Shown: in pieces, positions 26,144 to 34,660 of the stretch
Layout of the letters: each line of letters starts with the position of its first letter
Numbering within the stretch: position 1 is the first letter of the stretch
From: JAZBPO01 sp963691775
GTDB lineage: Bacteria > Pseudomonadota > Gammaproteobacteria > Pseudomonadales > Azotimanducaceae
DNA length: 64,000 nt
NCBI GenBank assembly: GCA_963691775.1
Contig: OY829369.1
Coordinates: 4,154,001-4,218,000 of the forward strand
Direction: 5' to 3'
The notes under the pieces: generated by a model
Told to the model about the DNA's origin: nothing
The model's input: the letters and a program-made list of their open reading frames with translations, nothing else
Databases searched by the model: none
Program-made: the position numbers and the translations under genes

Positions 26144-27519
26144 CAGATGATCTCGAAGTACCGGGCGAGCTCCCAATCGGAGACGTGTTTGCGGTACTCG
26201 CGCTCCTCCCATTCGCGGCTGGCGGCGAAGTGGTCGACGAAGGCATCGCCGAACATCGATCGAGCTGCGTCCGAATTGCGCAGGCGGTCCGCAGCGTTGT
26301 AGAGCGTTGCTGGCAGTGCCTGTTCTTGCGGGAGGTTGGCCTCATAGGCGTTGCCGGTGACGGGTGCGGAAGGCTCAAGGCCCTGTTCAATGCCCCAGAG
26401 ACCCGCGCCGATGGCTGCTGCAAGCGCCAGATAGGGGTTGGCATCTGCGCCGGCGACGCGGAATTCGACGCGCTGGGATTTGGCTGAGCCTGGAATGACG
26501 CGCAGTGCGCAGGTCCGGTTCTCGATGCCCCAGGTTGCGTGGGTCGGAGCCCAGAATCCCGGAACAAGGCGGGAGAAGCTATTGACGGTTGGCGCGACAA
26601 GGGCAAGCCAGTCGGGCAGAAGCGCCTGCTGGCCGGCGATGAATTGCCGCTGCAGAGTGCTCATGCCGTGCGCACCATCGGCATCGTGGAAGCGGTTGTC
26701 GCCGTTCATGTCGACGGCGGAGACATGTACGTGGCCGCTCTGCCCCGGATAGTCGCCCGACCATTTCGCCATGAACGTGGCAAGCAGATCACGCTGCTGG
26801 AAGAGCACCTTGGTGAAGGTCTTGAATAGTGCTGCGCGGTCGGCGGCCTCGAGCGCGTCAGTGGGCGCGAGGGCGGCTTCGAGAACGCCAGGTCCGGTTT
26901 CCGTGTGCAGGCCTTCGAGCGGGAACCTGCCTGCGCGGCAGGTTTCCAGCAGCGCTTCGTAGAGGTCTGCGTGGACCGAACTGCGCAGCACCGAGTAGCC
27001 GAAGTTGCCCGGCGATAGGGGCTGCAGGCTCCGGTAACCCTTCTCGCGCAGGCTGTGCGGCGTTTCACGGAATACGAAGAATTCGTACTCGAGCCCGGCG
27101 AGGAAGCGAAGCCCATGGCCTTCGGCACGCTGGAGCACGCGACGTAGCAGGCCGCGCGGACAGATTGCCTCCGCAGGGCCGGTGAACTCTCCGAGCACGA
27201 GCAAACCGTCCCGTTCGAAAGGCAGGCGGCGCATGGTCCCCGGCAGGAGGCGGACTTCGGCGTCCGGGTAGCCCGTGTGCCAGCCCGTGTAGTGAACGTT
27301 GTCGTAGAGCTGATCGTCGCTGTCCCAGCCAAGGACGACGTCGCAGAAGCCGAAACCGCCATCGAGCGCGCTCTCGAACTTCGCGCGCGACATGTACTTG
27401 CCGCGGAGCACGCCGTCCATGTCGAACACGCCCACCTTCACCTGTTCGGCGCCGCAGGCGTCCAGCACAGCGAGAACTTCGGCGGCGTCGCGGGGGGCGG
27501 CTGCGAGAGATTCGGTCAT
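26143..27519 (-). CDS. Glutamine-synthetase-like ligase
   Basis: A 458-residue glutamine synthetase superfamily protein. It has the N-terminal beta-grasp start (KVGVFDMDGVLRGKYM) and catalytic-domain motifs LEYEFFVF, HTETGPGVLEAAL, GQSGHVHVS, GIENRTCALRVIPGS and EFRVAGADANPYLALAA. True GlnA keeps different versions of the N-terminal and adenylylation regions; this sequence is closer to gamma-glutamylpolyamine or gamma-glutamyl-amine synthetases and other GS-like ligases. It probably joins glutamate to an amine with ATP. It heads the operon with the Fe-alcohol dehydrogenase and aminotransferase genes. Confidence 0.87.
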   Translation of the reverse strand: MTESLAAAPRDAAEVLAVLDACGAEQVKVGVFDMDGVLRGKYMSRAKFESALDGGFGFCDVVLGWDSDDQLYDNVHYTGWHTGYPDAEVRLLPGTMRRLPFERDGLLVLGEFTGPAEAICPRGLLRRVLQRAEGHGLRFLAGLEYEFFVFRETPHSLREKGYRSLQPLSPGNFGYSVLRSSVHADLYEALLETCRAGRFPLEGLHTETGPGVLEAALAPTDALEAADRAALFKTFTKVLFQQRDLLATFMAKWSGDYPGQSGHVHVSAVDMNGDNRFHDADGAHGMSTLQRQFIAGQQALLPDWLALVAPTVNSFSRLVPGFWAPTHATWGIENRTCALRVIPGSAKSQRVEFRVAGADANPYLALAAAIGAGLWGIEQGLEPSAPVTGNAYEANLPQEQALPATLYNAADRLRNSDAARSMFGDAFVDHFAASREWEEREYRKHVSDWELARYFEII

Positions 27520-27945
27520 GTTGCAGGCTCCGTGCGGATCGAAGCGCGAGTGCAGGCACTTCCCGCGACGGTGTCAAGTCGTCGGCCGGTCGGTTTCGAG
27601 CATGACAGATTGGGCGCTCCAGCCAGGCCGTCGCGGAAGCAGGTGTCATCGATGCGCTTTGAAGGCGCATCCGGGTGTGTATCCGTGTGCGTGTTCCGCG
27701 GCCCGGGCGGCTGGTTCCGGGCTGCGCGGATCCGGGCGGTTCGGGTCCAACGCGATACGTCGCCCTGCTGCGATGGGCGGCCGTACCGCCAGCTGTCTGG
27801 GTTCGCCGGTAGCGGCTTGCCGGTAGCGGCTCGCCGGTCTGGCTTGCCCTCCGGGTGGAGGTGGTTATTCGGACGCGGTATTTTGGGTCCTCTCCAGCCA
27901 TGCACAGGATGTGTGCGGGCACTGGTTAGTGACAGGGAAACATCC
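27520..27945. other. 426-bp non-coding divergent region
   Basis: Space between the divergent ligase and S41 peptidase genes. It must hold both promoters. It is GC-rich and patchy, with GGGCGG/CCGGG-rich runs around 27690-27760 and a short direct repeat at 27805-27838. An AGGGA ribosome binding site lies just before the S41 start. I see a TATTTT-like -10 near 27880 without a convincing -35, and no RNA gene or coding frame with support. Confidence 0.5.
27805..27838. repeat. 14-bp direct repeat, 2.4 copies
   Basis: Two full copies of GCCGGTAGCGGCT(T/C) followed by a partial GCCGGT. It is in the intergenic region upstream of the S41 peptidase gene. Short, and possibly only a local slippage product. 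Confidence 0.6.
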
Positions 27946-29574
27946 ATGGTCGATTCCAGCGCACGGGCATTCGGATGGGCCGCCGTGGCTGCACTCCTCG
28001 TCTTCGCTGCCGGCTGTGGGGGCGGCGGCAGTGGTGGCGCGAGTACAAGCACACCGCCTCGACCACCCGCGGCGCCTCCGGCCGGGCAGACGCCCCCTCC
28101 CGCTGTGGGCTTCGAAAACGGCACTTTTGCCGCGTCCAGCACCTTTGCAAACCGATGCGCGGCGCCGCGTACGGGCACCGATCCGAGCGGTCGCGCCTGG
28201 CCCGACGTGCAGGGCACGACGACGGACGAGAACAACTTCCTTCGATCTTGGAGCAATGAACTCTACCTATGGTTCGACGAGATCGTGGACGTCGACCCGG
28301 AAAGTTTGTCGACGCCCGAGTACTTCGATGCGATGAAGTCTCTCGAGACCACGCCTTCCGGCGCGCCCAAGGACCAGTTCCACTTCACCCGAGACACGGA
28401 CGAGTTCCTCGCCTTCGCGCAAAGTGGCGTCGAGGCTGGTTACGGCATGGATCTCGCGGTGCTGCAGAGCAGGGTGCCGAGGGAGATTCGCATTGTGCTG
28501 GTCCAGCCCGGTTCCCCGGCTGCACTCGCCGGGCTCGAGCGTGGTGACACGATCGTCGAGACGGACGGTGTTGACGTCGTTAACGCACCGACCCAGGAGG
28601 AAGTCGATGTCATAAACGATGCGCTTTTCCGCGTCGCGCTCGGAGATACCCATGAGATCGGCGTGGTGCCACGTGGTGGCGGGGACGTCGTACGGGTTTC
28701 GTTGACGGGCACCGAGATCACCACCGTGCCGGTTCAGACCGTGAAAACGATCGACACCCCGTCCGGCCCGGTAGGCTACTTCGCGTTTAATGCGCACATA
28801 GAGCCCGCAGAGGCCGGCCTTTTCGAGGCGATCGAGCAACTCAGCGCAGAAGGCGTTGTCGATCTCGTCGTCGACCTCCGCTACAACGGCGGCGGCCTGC
28901 TCGCGATTGCCGGCCAGCTTGCGTACATGATCGCAGGCCCCGCAGCCGCCCAGGGGCGGGTTTTCGAAGTGCTCGAGTTCAACAGCAAGCACCCGGTCTT
29001 CAACCCGGTAACGGGGCAGCGCATCGAACCGGACCTGTTTCCAACGACGACGCTGGGCCTCTCGCGCGACGCAGGCGAGTCTTTGCCAAGCGTCGACCTC
29101 GAGCGGGTGTTCATGCTCACGGGGCCGGGTACTTGCTCCGCGAGCGAATCGATATTCAATGCGCTCCGTGGCATCGGCGTCGAGGTCGTGCAGATCGGCA
29201 CCAACACCTGTGGCAAGCCCTACGGCTTCTACCCCCAAGACAATTGCGGCACGACCTATTTCTCGATCCAGTTCCGCGGCGTGAATGCCCAGGGCTGGGG
29301 CGACTATGCCGATGGTTTCGCGCCCGGGATCGAAGCCGGTCCCGCCGGCGTGGTGCCAGGGTGCGTGGTTGCGGATGACTTCGACCACGTGCTCGGTGAC
29401 CCCGCGGAAGCCAGACTCGCTGCTGCACTCACGTTCCGCGACACGGGCGCCTGCCCGGTGGCAGCCGCGGCGTCCGTAGCTGAATCCCCCGGCGGCGGTA
29501 TACGGATAGAGAAAGATTCGGTGCCGGTCGTTGAGCCACCTGCCTGGCGCCAGGGCGCGTGGCGCTCCCCGTGA
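27946..29574 (+). CDS. S41-family peptidase lipoprotein (PDZ plus C-terminal-processing protease)
   Basis: A 542-residue predicted lipoprotein (lipobox VFAAGC, Cys24) with a Gly/Ser/Pro-rich linker after the Cys. A PDZ-like domain lies around 170-240 (VLVQPGSPAALAGLERGD). The C-terminal tail-specific protease domain contains LVVDLRYNGGG, the catalytic Ser in PGTCSASESIFNALRG and the catalytic Lys in GTNTCGKPYGF. Several Cys fit a periplasmic disulfide-bonded protein. It likely degrades or processes envelope proteins. The ATG at 27946 has an AGGGA site nine bases upstream. Its stop overlaps the GTG of the small lipoprotein gene (GTGA). Confidence 0.9.
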   Translation: MVDSSARAFGWAAVAALLVFAAGCGGGGSGGASTSTPPRPPAAPPAGQTPPPAVGFENGTFAASSTFANRCAAPRTGTDPSGRAWPDVQGTTTDENNFLRSWSNELYLWFDEIVDVDPESLSTPEYFDAMKSLETTPSGAPKDQFHFTRDTDEFLAFAQSGVEAGYGMDLAVLQSRVPREIRIVLVQPGSPAALAGLERGDTIVETDGVDVVNAPTQEEVDVINDALFRVALGDTHEIGVVPRGGGDVVRVSLTGTEITTVPVQTVKTIDTPSGPVGYFAFNAHIEPAEAGLFEAIEQLSAEGVVDLVVDLRYNGGGLLAIAGQLAYMIAGPAAAQGRVFEVLEFNSKHPVFNPVTGQRIEPDLFPTTTLGLSRDAGESLPSVDLERVFMLTGPGTCSASESIFNALRGIGVEVVQIGTNTCGKPYGFYPQDNCGTTYFSIQFRGVNAQGWGDYADGFAPGIEAGPAGVVPGCVVADDFDHVLGDPAEARLAAALTFRDTGACPVAAAASVAESPGGGIRIEKDSVPVVEPPAWRQGAWRSP

Positions 29575-29960
29575 AGGCCGTTTCAAGCGTGCTCGCCGGT
29601 GCGATGCTCACGGTCAGTGGTTGTGTGGCAGTGTCGCAGGAGGAGCCGGCCTTGCGCGTCGACGAAGATGCGGCGGGGCAGGCCGAGCTCGAGGCGGCTG
29701 CGGCGGGGCTCGTGGGCGCGACGCACATGCTGCTTGCTCGGGATGCGTTCCGGACCGAGCCTCAGATAAGCGTCGCTCGGCAAGACGCATCCAGCCTCGA
29801 TGGGCTCGACGACGGTCGTGTTCGGCTGCCGCCGGTCGCTGTGCGCCTGTATCGCATCGGCGATCGGTGCGTACTGCGCCGCGTCGATGATGGCGCTGCG
29901 GTTGAGCTTGAGTTCGTTCGATGCGCGCCTTTTCGTGAAGGCCCGGAGCCGCGGCGCTAG
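29571..29960 (+). CDS. Small lipoprotein of unknown function
   Basis: A 129-residue protein with a lipoprotein signal ending in MLTVSGC (lipidated Cys about residue 18), then an Ala/Glu-rich helical part and a short beta-like C-terminus with two Cys (GDRCVLRR and VRCAPF). I recognise no family. The GTG at 29571 overlaps the S41 peptidase stop, so the two are translationally coupled and this may be a partner or adaptor of that protease (inference). Confidence 0.75.
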   Translation: MKAVSSVLAGAMLTVSGCVAVSQEEPALRVDEDAAGQAELEAAAAGLVGATHMLLARDAFRTEPQISVARQDASSLDGLDDGRVRLPPVAVRLYRIGDRCVLRRVDDGAAVELEFVRCAPFREGPEPRR

Positions 29961-30022
29961 CAGCGTCGATGCAGGCACGCGATGTGCCCCGGCCGCTATA
30001 CTGCGAGGCCGGGGAGGGGCTC

Positions 30023-31201
30023 ATGACTCACGATTTCAACGCGATGTACGCGTCGGTTCAGTCCTGGATCGATCGCGAATTTCTGGTTGGCGCATCAGCT
30101 GCCGTGCTCGTTGGCGGGGAGCTCGTTGATGTTCGCCATTGGGGCGACGCCTCGCGCGAAGCAGGTATGGTAATGGATGACGAAGTCATCTTCCGGATCT
30201 TCTCCAACACGAAGTGGATCACCTCGGTTGCCGCCATGCTTCTGGTCGAGGACGGCGCGCTTGCGCTCGACGATGCACTCGACCAGCACCTGCCTGAATT
30301 CTCTGATTTGCGGGTGCTACGGGCAGGTGCCGCCTCGCTCGAGGACACCGAAGCGCTCATCCGTCAGCCGACCGTGCGGGAGCTTTTCTGCCACTGCGCG
30401 GGCTTCACCTACGGGCCGTTTCAGGAGGGATTCCTGGACGGCGAATACATGGGGCGTGGTCTGCTGTCTCCGGACACAACGCTCGAGGAAACCGTCACTC
30501 GGCTCGCTGGACTACCGCTCGCACGTCAGCCGGGGCTGCGCTGGCAGTACAGCATCGCGACCGATGTGCTTGCACGCCTCGTCGAGGTGGTCAGCGGAAT
30601 GGCCTTCGATGCCTTCCTGCGCGCACGACTCTTCGAACCGCTCGGCATGATCGACACCGATTTCTGGGTGCCGCCCGAAAAGGCCCATCGCCTCGCGGGG
30701 AACTACGTTCCGGTGGATCCTATGGATCCGATGAAACCCGGCATCAATGCAGCGCCGGATGTCATGCTTGGCCCCGCGACGGAGCGTTCGGCCTTTCTGT
30801 CTGGAGGCGGCGGCCTCATGTCGACGCTCGCAGACTACACGCGGTTCGTCCGTATGTTGGTGAACGATGGCGTCCACGACGGCGAGCGCATCGTCCGTAG
30901 CGAGACGCTTGCCGAGATGTGGCGCAATCAGCTTCCTCCGGGCAAGCAGGTTGAGCTGCCGCAGGGTTGGGAGATGCCGGATACGACCTTCGGTCTCGGT
31001 TTCGCGATCAAGGATGCGCCCGCCCCTGGTGAGCCTGACACGGCGATCGGAGAGGTGCACTGGGGCGGGCTTGCTGGCACGCACACGTGGATTTCGCCGC
31101 GTGCGGGCGTCGCTGCGCTCATCTTCACGCAGCGCCTCCCCGGTTTCTGGCATCCGTTCAGTCACGATTTCAAGCGCGAGGTGTACGCCGCGACGCGTTG
31201 A
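30023..31201 (+). CDS. Serine hydrolase, beta-lactamase / EstB family
   Basis: A 392-residue PBP-like hydrolase without a signal peptide. S-x-x-K is Ser61-Asn-Thr-Lys64 (FSNTKW) and the Tyr motif is Tyr176 in QYSIATD. The late HWGGLAGTHTW is the H-x-G motif replacing KTG. This pattern is that of EstB-like esterases and LovD-type acyltransferases rather than resistance beta-lactamases. The ATG at 30023 follows a GGGGAGGGG ribosome binding site. It lies just upstream of two TauD-type dioxygenase genes on the same strand. Confidence 0.9.
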   Translation: MTHDFNAMYASVQSWIDREFLVGASAAVLVGGELVDVRHWGDASREAGMVMDDEVIFRIFSNTKWITSVAAMLLVEDGALALDDALDQHLPEFSDLRVLRAGAASLEDTEALIRQPTVRELFCHCAGFTYGPFQEGFLDGEYMGRGLLSPDTTLEETVTRLAGLPLARQPGLRWQYSIATDVLARLVEVVSGMAFDAFLRARLFEPLGMIDTDFWVPPEKAHRLAGNYVPVDPMDPMKPGINAAPDVMLGPATERSAFLSGGGGLMSTLADYTRFVRMLVNDGVHDGERIVRSETLAEMWRNQLPPGKQVELPQGWEMPDTTFGLGFAIKDAPAPGEPDTAIGEVHWGGLAGTHTWISPRAGVAALIFTQRLPGFWHPFSHDFKREVYAATR

Positions 31202-31230
31202 AAGATACATCCGGGAAAGGGGGAGAGGTC

Positions 31231-32073
31231 TTGAACATCACGCCGCACGCCGGTGCCGGAGCCGAGATCAGGGGCGTCGATCTTCGCTCGCTCGACGAGG
31301 ACGGCTTCGCCAAACTGCGCGCCGCTTTCGCCGAGCATGGTCTGCTCTTCTTTCGGGATCAGCTGCTTTCCGAGGACGATCACATCGCGCTTGCCGAGCG
31401 CTTTGGTCCGATCAACGTCAATCGCTTCTTCGCGGCCCATCCGACGCGTCCGCAGATTGCGATGGTCACCAAGGAACGGGACCAGATCGCCAACATCGGC
31501 GGAGGCTGGCACACGGATCATTCCTACGACGAGGAACCTGCGCTCGGCTCGATCCTAATCGCTCGCGAGCTGCCTCCGGTCGGAGGCGAAACCTGGTTCG
31601 TCTCCATGTATCGCGCTTTCGATGCGCTCTCCGATGGCCTCAAGAGCACGCTCATGGGGTTGCGCGCCGTGCACTCCGCGGCGCACGTGTTCGGCACTCG
31701 GTCAGCCTATCGTCAGGACACGGGTACGGCCTCCGGGCGGATCGGCAATGCGAAGGCGGCCGATGCGCTGTGCGATCCGGTGCACCCGGTGGTCATTCGC
31801 CATCCGTTGTCCGGTCGTGCGGCCCTTTACGTGAACCCGGGCTTCACGCTCCGCTTCGAAGGTTGGACCGAACAGGAATCCCGCCCGCTGCTCGAGTATC
31901 TGTATTCGGTGGCTACGCGAGAAGCACACATCTGTCGCTTCGATTGGGCGCCAGGTTCTGTAGCGTTCTGGGACAATCGAGCAACCTGGCACTTCGCTCA
32001 AAACGATTACGCGGGGCATCGTCGTGAGATGCACCGCATTACCATCGAAGGCTGCGCGCTCGAAGCGGCCTGA
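31231..32073 (+). CDS. TauD/TfdA-family 2-oxoglutarate dioxygenase (first copy)
   Basis: A 280-residue Fe(II)/2-oxoglutarate oxygenase. The iron triad is His94, Asp96 (WHTDHS) and His254 (NRATWH), and Arg269 (MHR) is the expected 2-oxoglutarate binder. The C-terminal WDNRATWHFAQNDY matches the TauD hallmark. Substrate is unknown. Start is a TTG at 31231, chosen because a GGGAGAGG ribosome binding site sits directly upstream and the protein then begins like TauD proteins (NITPHAGAGAEIRGVDL). The upstream gene stops 29 bp before and the second TauD gene follows after 15 bp. Confidence 0.92.
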   Translation: MNITPHAGAGAEIRGVDLRSLDEDGFAKLRAAFAEHGLLFFRDQLLSEDDHIALAERFGPINVNRFFAAHPTRPQIAMVTKERDQIANIGGGWHTDHSYDEEPALGSILIARELPPVGGETWFVSMYRAFDALSDGLKSTLMGLRAVHSAAHVFGTRSAYRQDTGTASGRIGNAKAADALCDPVHPVVIRHPLSGRAALYVNPGFTLRFEGWTEQESRPLLEYLYSVATREAHICRFDWAPGSVAFWDNRATWHFAQNDYAGHRREMHRITIEGCALEAA

Positions 32074-32088
32074 TCGGGAGGGCATGAC

Positions 32089-32952
32089 ATGGCACTCGAA
32101 ATCACTCCGAGCGGCGGCGTTCTGGGCGCCGAGGTTCGCGGTATCGATCTGACCCGGCCGCTCGGCGATGAGGCGCTGCGCGAGGTGCGCGCGGCGTGGC
32201 TCGAGCATCACGTGCTCGCGTTCCCTGACCAGGCTATGGACGACGATGACCTGGAGCGCTTCACGATCGCGCTTGGGGGCTTTTCGCCTGACCCCTTTTT
32301 CAACCCGATCGCGGGGCGGGAGCACATCGCGGCGGTCTCACGGCGCGCGGATGAGCAGGCGCCTCTGTTTGCCGAGGGCTGGCATTCGGACTGGAGCTTT
32401 CTGGCAACGCCGCCCGCCGGCACCTGCCTCATGGCGGTGACGATTCCGCCCGAGGGTGGGGACACCCTGTTCTCGAATCAGCACCTTGCGTTCGAACAGA
32501 TGCCGACGGCGCTGCGCGCCCGGCTCGAGGGGCGGATCGGCATTCATTCAGCGCGTGGCGCCTATGCGCCTGACGGTCAGTACGGCGATCGTGAGGCCGA
32601 GGCCGATCGGAGCATGGACATCCGCTGGTCTGACGAGGCGTACGCGACCCATCGTCATCCGATCATTCGCCCGCACCCTGAGACCGGCCGCCTGGGCCTG
32701 TTCAGCTGCGCGGGATACATCATCGGGATCGAAGGCGTAGACGACGCCGAAGCGCGTTCGCTTCTTGCCGAACTGTACGCCTATCAGACATCGGAGCCGT
32801 TCCAGTATCGACATCGGTGGTCCGAAAACATGCTGGTGCTCTGGGACAACCGCAGCGTGCTCCACCGGGCGACGGGCGGCTACGACGGCTACGATCGAGT
32901 GCTGCACCGGACAACGGTCCGCGATCGCGTGCTCGAGGCACGCGCTGCCTGA
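32089..32952 (+). CDS. TauD/TfdA-family 2-oxoglutarate dioxygenase (second copy)
   Basis: A 287-residue Fe(II)/2-oxoglutarate oxygenase, only moderately similar to its upstream neighbour. Iron ligands are His99, Asp101 (GWHSDWSF) and His259 (NRSVLH), with Arg274 as the likely 2-oxoglutarate ligand. His99 and Asp101 fall at the same numbers as in E. coli TauD. It starts 15 bp after the first copy and is probably co-transcribed. Its TGA is immediately followed by the reverse-complement stop of the convergent monooxygenase gene, leaving no spacer. Confidence 0.93.
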   Translation: MALEITPSGGVLGAEVRGIDLTRPLGDEALREVRAAWLEHHVLAFPDQAMDDDDLERFTIALGGFSPDPFFNPIAGREHIAAVSRRADEQAPLFAEGWHSDWSFLATPPAGTCLMAVTIPPEGGDTLFSNQHLAFEQMPTALRARLEGRIGIHSARGAYAPDGQYGDREAEADRSMDIRWSDEAYATHRHPIIRPHPETGRLGLFSCAGYIIGIEGVDDAEARSLLAELYAYQTSEPFQYRHRWSENMLVLWDNRSVLHRATGGYDGYDRVLHRTTVRDRVLEARAA

Positions 32953-34563
32953 TCAGTCGAGGGCGAGCTGGGGATAGCCCTGTTCACGGGCCTTGCGCAG
33001 GAACCCCGCGTAGCGCGGCGCAGGCCCGAAGTACGCCTGGTAACGCACCTGCCCGCTGTCGTGACCCGCTACGTTGGAGTTGTAGCCCGTGAACCAGCCC
33101 TTGCTGCGTCGAAGCAACAGCCGCTCGTGCGCCCGTTGCACCTCTGCAACCCATTCGTCTTCGGCGTCTTGCCTTGCCTCGATACGGGTCGTGCCCCGTG
33201 CGCGTGCGTCGGCGATGAGATCGGTCAGGAAGTTCACCCCGGTCTCGATGGCGCGGGGATAGTTCGTCGAGCCGGACACGCTCTGGGGACCTGCAATCAT
33301 GAACAGGTTCGGAAAGCCGGTACTGAACAGGCCCAGGAGCGTGCTTGCGCCTGCTGACCACTTCTCGTGCAGGCGCACGCCGCCTACCCCCTGGATGTCG
33401 ATGCGGTCCCAGGCGCCCGTGATTGCATCGAAACCGGTGGCGTAGACGAGGATGTCGAGGGGATGCGTTTCCGCCTTCGTGCGCACGCCTTCCGGGACGA
33501 TGCGCTCGATCGGCGTTTCCCGGAGATCGACGAGGCGGACGTTGTCGCGGTTGTAGGCCTCGAAATAGTGCGTCTCAAGGGGCAGCCGCTGGGTACCGAA
33601 GCCGTGGTCGCGGGGGATGAGTTTCTCGGCGATGGCGGGGTCGGCGACGCGCTCGCGGATGCGATCGGCAACGTACTCCGACAGCTCTCGGTTCGCGGCC
33701 TCGTCGGTGAAGATCTCCATGTAGTTGCCGGCGAGCAGTGCAAAGCCCGGGGTGCGGTAGAGCTCGTCCCAGAACGCCTTCCGCGTCTGCGCATCGACCT
33801 CCCAGAAGCCTTTGCGGGGCACGTGCTCGAAGCCGCCGGGGGACGCTGCGCAGTGCGCGATGATTTCGTCATAGCGCGAACGGATCTCCGCCATCTCCGC
33901 GTCCGAAATCGGCGCATTATTCAGGGGTGTGCTCCAGTTCGGTCGCCGTTGGAACACCGTGAGGTGCTCGACCTCGCCGGCGATCGCGCCAATGACCTGG
34001 ATTCCGGTCGCGCCCGTGCCGATGACACCCACTCGCTTGCCGCAAAGTGAAGGCGAGGGTTCCGGCCAGTGATAGGTGTGAAAGGCCTCGCCGGAAAAGT
34101 CATCCATGCCCTCGTAGCGGGGCAGGGTCGGCATGGAGAGCACGCCGATGCCGCTCATGACGAAACGGCAGGTTCGGGTGCGCCCTGCGTCTGTCGTCAG
34201 ATGCCACAGACGCGCATCGTCGTCCCAGCGCATGCTGACCACCCGCTGTCCGAATTGCATGTGGCAACGCAGATCGAACTTGTCCACAACGTAGTTCAGG
34301 TAGCGGAGGTTCTCCGGCTGGGCAGAAAAGCGTTCCTTCCAGTGCCACTCGTCGAGCAATTCCCGAGAGAATGTGTAGCCGTAGGTGTAGCTCTCGGAGT
34401 CGAAGCGCGCGCCGGGGTAACGATTGCGGTACCAGGTGCCGCCGAGGTCGTCGTCAGCCTCGAGCACTGTTGCGTCGACGCCGAGATCGACAAGCCGCTT
34501 GATCTGATAGATGCCGGATACGCCGGCCCCGATGACGATGACTTCGTGGTCGAAACTGCTCAT
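32953..34563 (-). CDS. FAD-dependent monooxygenase, Baeyer-Villiger type
   Basis: A 536-residue class B flavoprotein monooxygenase. It has the FAD Rossmann motif GAGVSG at 12-17, the Baeyer-Villiger fingerprint F-x-G-x3-H-x3-W-P (Phe156 to Pro167, FSGEAFHTYHWP), the NADPH Rossmann motif GTGATG at 182-187 and the late ATGFDAITG. Such enzymes turn ketones into esters or lactones with NADPH and oxygen. I use the ATG at 34563 rather than the GTG one codon earlier. It is 97 bp downstream of the SDR gene and may be in the same operon as the transporter and cupin genes. Confidence 0.92.
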   Translation of the reverse strand: MSSFDHEVIVIGAGVSGIYQIKRLVDLGVDATVLEADDDLGGTWYRNRYPGARFDSESYTYGYTFSRELLDEWHWKERFSAQPENLRYLNYVVDKFDLRCHMQFGQRVVSMRWDDDARLWHLTTDAGRTRTCRFVMSGIGVLSMPTLPRYEGMDDFSGEAFHTYHWPEPSPSLCGKRVGVIGTGATGIQVIGAIAGEVEHLTVFQRRPNWSTPLNNAPISDAEMAEIRSRYDEIIAHCAASPGGFEHVPRKGFWEVDAQTRKAFWDELYRTPGFALLAGNYMEIFTDEAANRELSEYVADRIRERVADPAIAEKLIPRDHGFGTQRLPLETHYFEAYNRDNVRLVDLRETPIERIVPEGVRTKAETHPLDILVYATGFDAITGAWDRIDIQGVGGVRLHEKWSAGASTLLGLFSTGFPNLFMIAGPQSVSGSTNYPRAIETGVNFLTDLIADARARGTTRIEARQDAEDEWVAEVQRAHERLLLRRSKGWFTGYNSNVAGHDSGQVRYQAYFGPAPRYAGFLRKAREQGYPQLALD

Positions 34564-34660
34564 CACGCGTCTCCCCTCCGTTCAGCGACAGCACCACTGC
34601 GCGCCCGACCCCGATGGTGCCCGTCTTCGGGCGCGCCGTCAGGCCGTGGCGTCGAGGGTG

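Noticed and set aside
30023..31201. Antibiotic-resistance beta-lactamase
   Set aside because: No signal peptide and a H-x-G motif in place of KTG; pattern fits EstB-type esterases.
31231..32952. Taurine utilisation operon
   Set aside because: TauD-type enzymes are present but no tauABC transporter or sulfonate genes; the family has many other substrates.
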